This document shows positions 6,469 to 6,739 of a DNA stretch of 6,739 bases, in pieces. The DNA lies in assembly GCA_002428905.1 (NCBI GenBank), contig DIYD01000268.1:1-6739 (forward strand), read 5' to 3'. The number at the start of each line of letters is the position of its first letter. Position 1 is the first letter of the stretch. Source of the DNA: Bacteroidetes bacterium UBA6063 (lineage in GTDB: Bacteria > Bacteroidota > Bacteroidia > NS11-12g > UBA9320). The notes beneath the pieces are model-generated. The model was given only the letters and a program-made list of their open reading frames with translations, was not told where the DNA came from and searched no databases. The position numbers and the translations under genes were made by a program.

Positions 6469-6739
6469 ATGAGTAGCATTACAGAAACAATTCATTCCGT
6501 ACCGGTGGATGAATTAACCGGCTCCATTAGTGTTCCGGTCTATCAAACTTCAACGTTTGTGCAAGAAGCACCCGGTGTAAACAAGGGGTATGATTATGCC
6601 CGAAGCAACAACCCAACCCGATCAGCCCTGGAGCAATTGGTTGCTAAGCTGGAAGGTGGTCACAGCGCTTTCGCATTTGCAACCGGACTGGCGGCAATTG
6701 ATGCGGTCGTAAAACTGTTATCGGCGGGAGATGAAGTTG
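6469..6739 (+). CDS. PLP-dependent trans-sulfuration enzyme (cystathionine gamma-synthase/lyase family), 5' part
   Basis: The first 90 residues are present and the frame runs off the window. The N-terminal pattern of the Cys/Met metabolism PLP family is clear: IH (8-9), TGSISVPVYQTSTF (17-30), YDYARSNNPTRSALEQLVAKLE (41-62) containing the YxRxxNPT motif (Y43, R45 contact the cofactor phosphate of the partner subunit), and ATGLAAI (71-77), a variant of the usual SSGMAAI phosphate-binding loop. The PLP lysine lies beyond the window. The SAM-I riboswitch upstream says the enzyme works in methionine supply: cystathionine gamma-synthase, cystathionine beta-lyase or O-acetylhomoserine sulfhydrylase. 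These cannot be separated from this fragment, so no symbol is given. The start at 6469 is preceded by an A-rich leader without a Shine-Dalgarno, typical of Bacteroidota. Confidence 0.91.
   Translation, partial: MSSITETIHSVPVDELTGSISVPVYQTSTFVQEAPGVNKGYDYARSNNPTRSALEQLVAKLEGGHSAFAFATGLAAIDAVVKLLSAGDEV

Overview
The window looks like chromosomal DNA of a Bacteroidota bacterium. This is inferred from a TTG/TAnnTTTG-type promoter ahead of the last gene, A-rich leaders without clear Shine-Dalgarno sequences, a short lipoprotein of a secreted Bacteroidota style, and a SAM-I riboswitch in front of a trans-sulfuration gene. The genus cannot be read from the sequence.

Left part (1-4956, + strand): a formate oxidation locus. 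It holds the 3' part of fdhD (the sulfurtransferase that activates formate dehydrogenases), then a NuoE-NuoF fusion subunit (551 aa, FMN/NADH-binding), then the large catalytic subunit (915 aa, NuoG-like iron-sulfur head plus a molybdopterin domain with a Cys active site). The two structural genes lie 28 bases apart and end at a strong intrinsic terminator (4928-4956). Together they encode the full electron path of a soluble NAD-dependent formate dehydrogenase: formate, Mo/W-bisPGD, iron-sulfur chain, FMN, NAD+. The architecture matches the two-subunit type and not the fdsGBACD type, because no separate 24-kDa (FdsG/NuoE) gene is present here.

Middle (5039-5990): a small four-cysteine, tryptophan-rich protein (probable zinc ribbon, + strand) converges on a DNRLRE-domain lipoprotein (- strand). 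Their stop codons are one base apart and form a small palindrome. No functional link to the neighbours is visible.

Right part (5991-6739): a non-coding stretch of about 480 bases carries a promoter, a complete SAM-I (S-box) riboswitch and its intrinsic terminator. It controls the 5' end of a PLP-dependent trans-sulfuration gene (methionine/cysteine metabolism) that runs off the window. The expression platform contains two long-range complementarities that could form alternative folds.

I see no mobile element, CRISPR array, rRNA or tRNA. Most of the content belongs to recognisable families. The least ordinary points are the compact formate dehydrogenase layout, the riboswitch switching elements, and the two poorly characterised genes in the middle.
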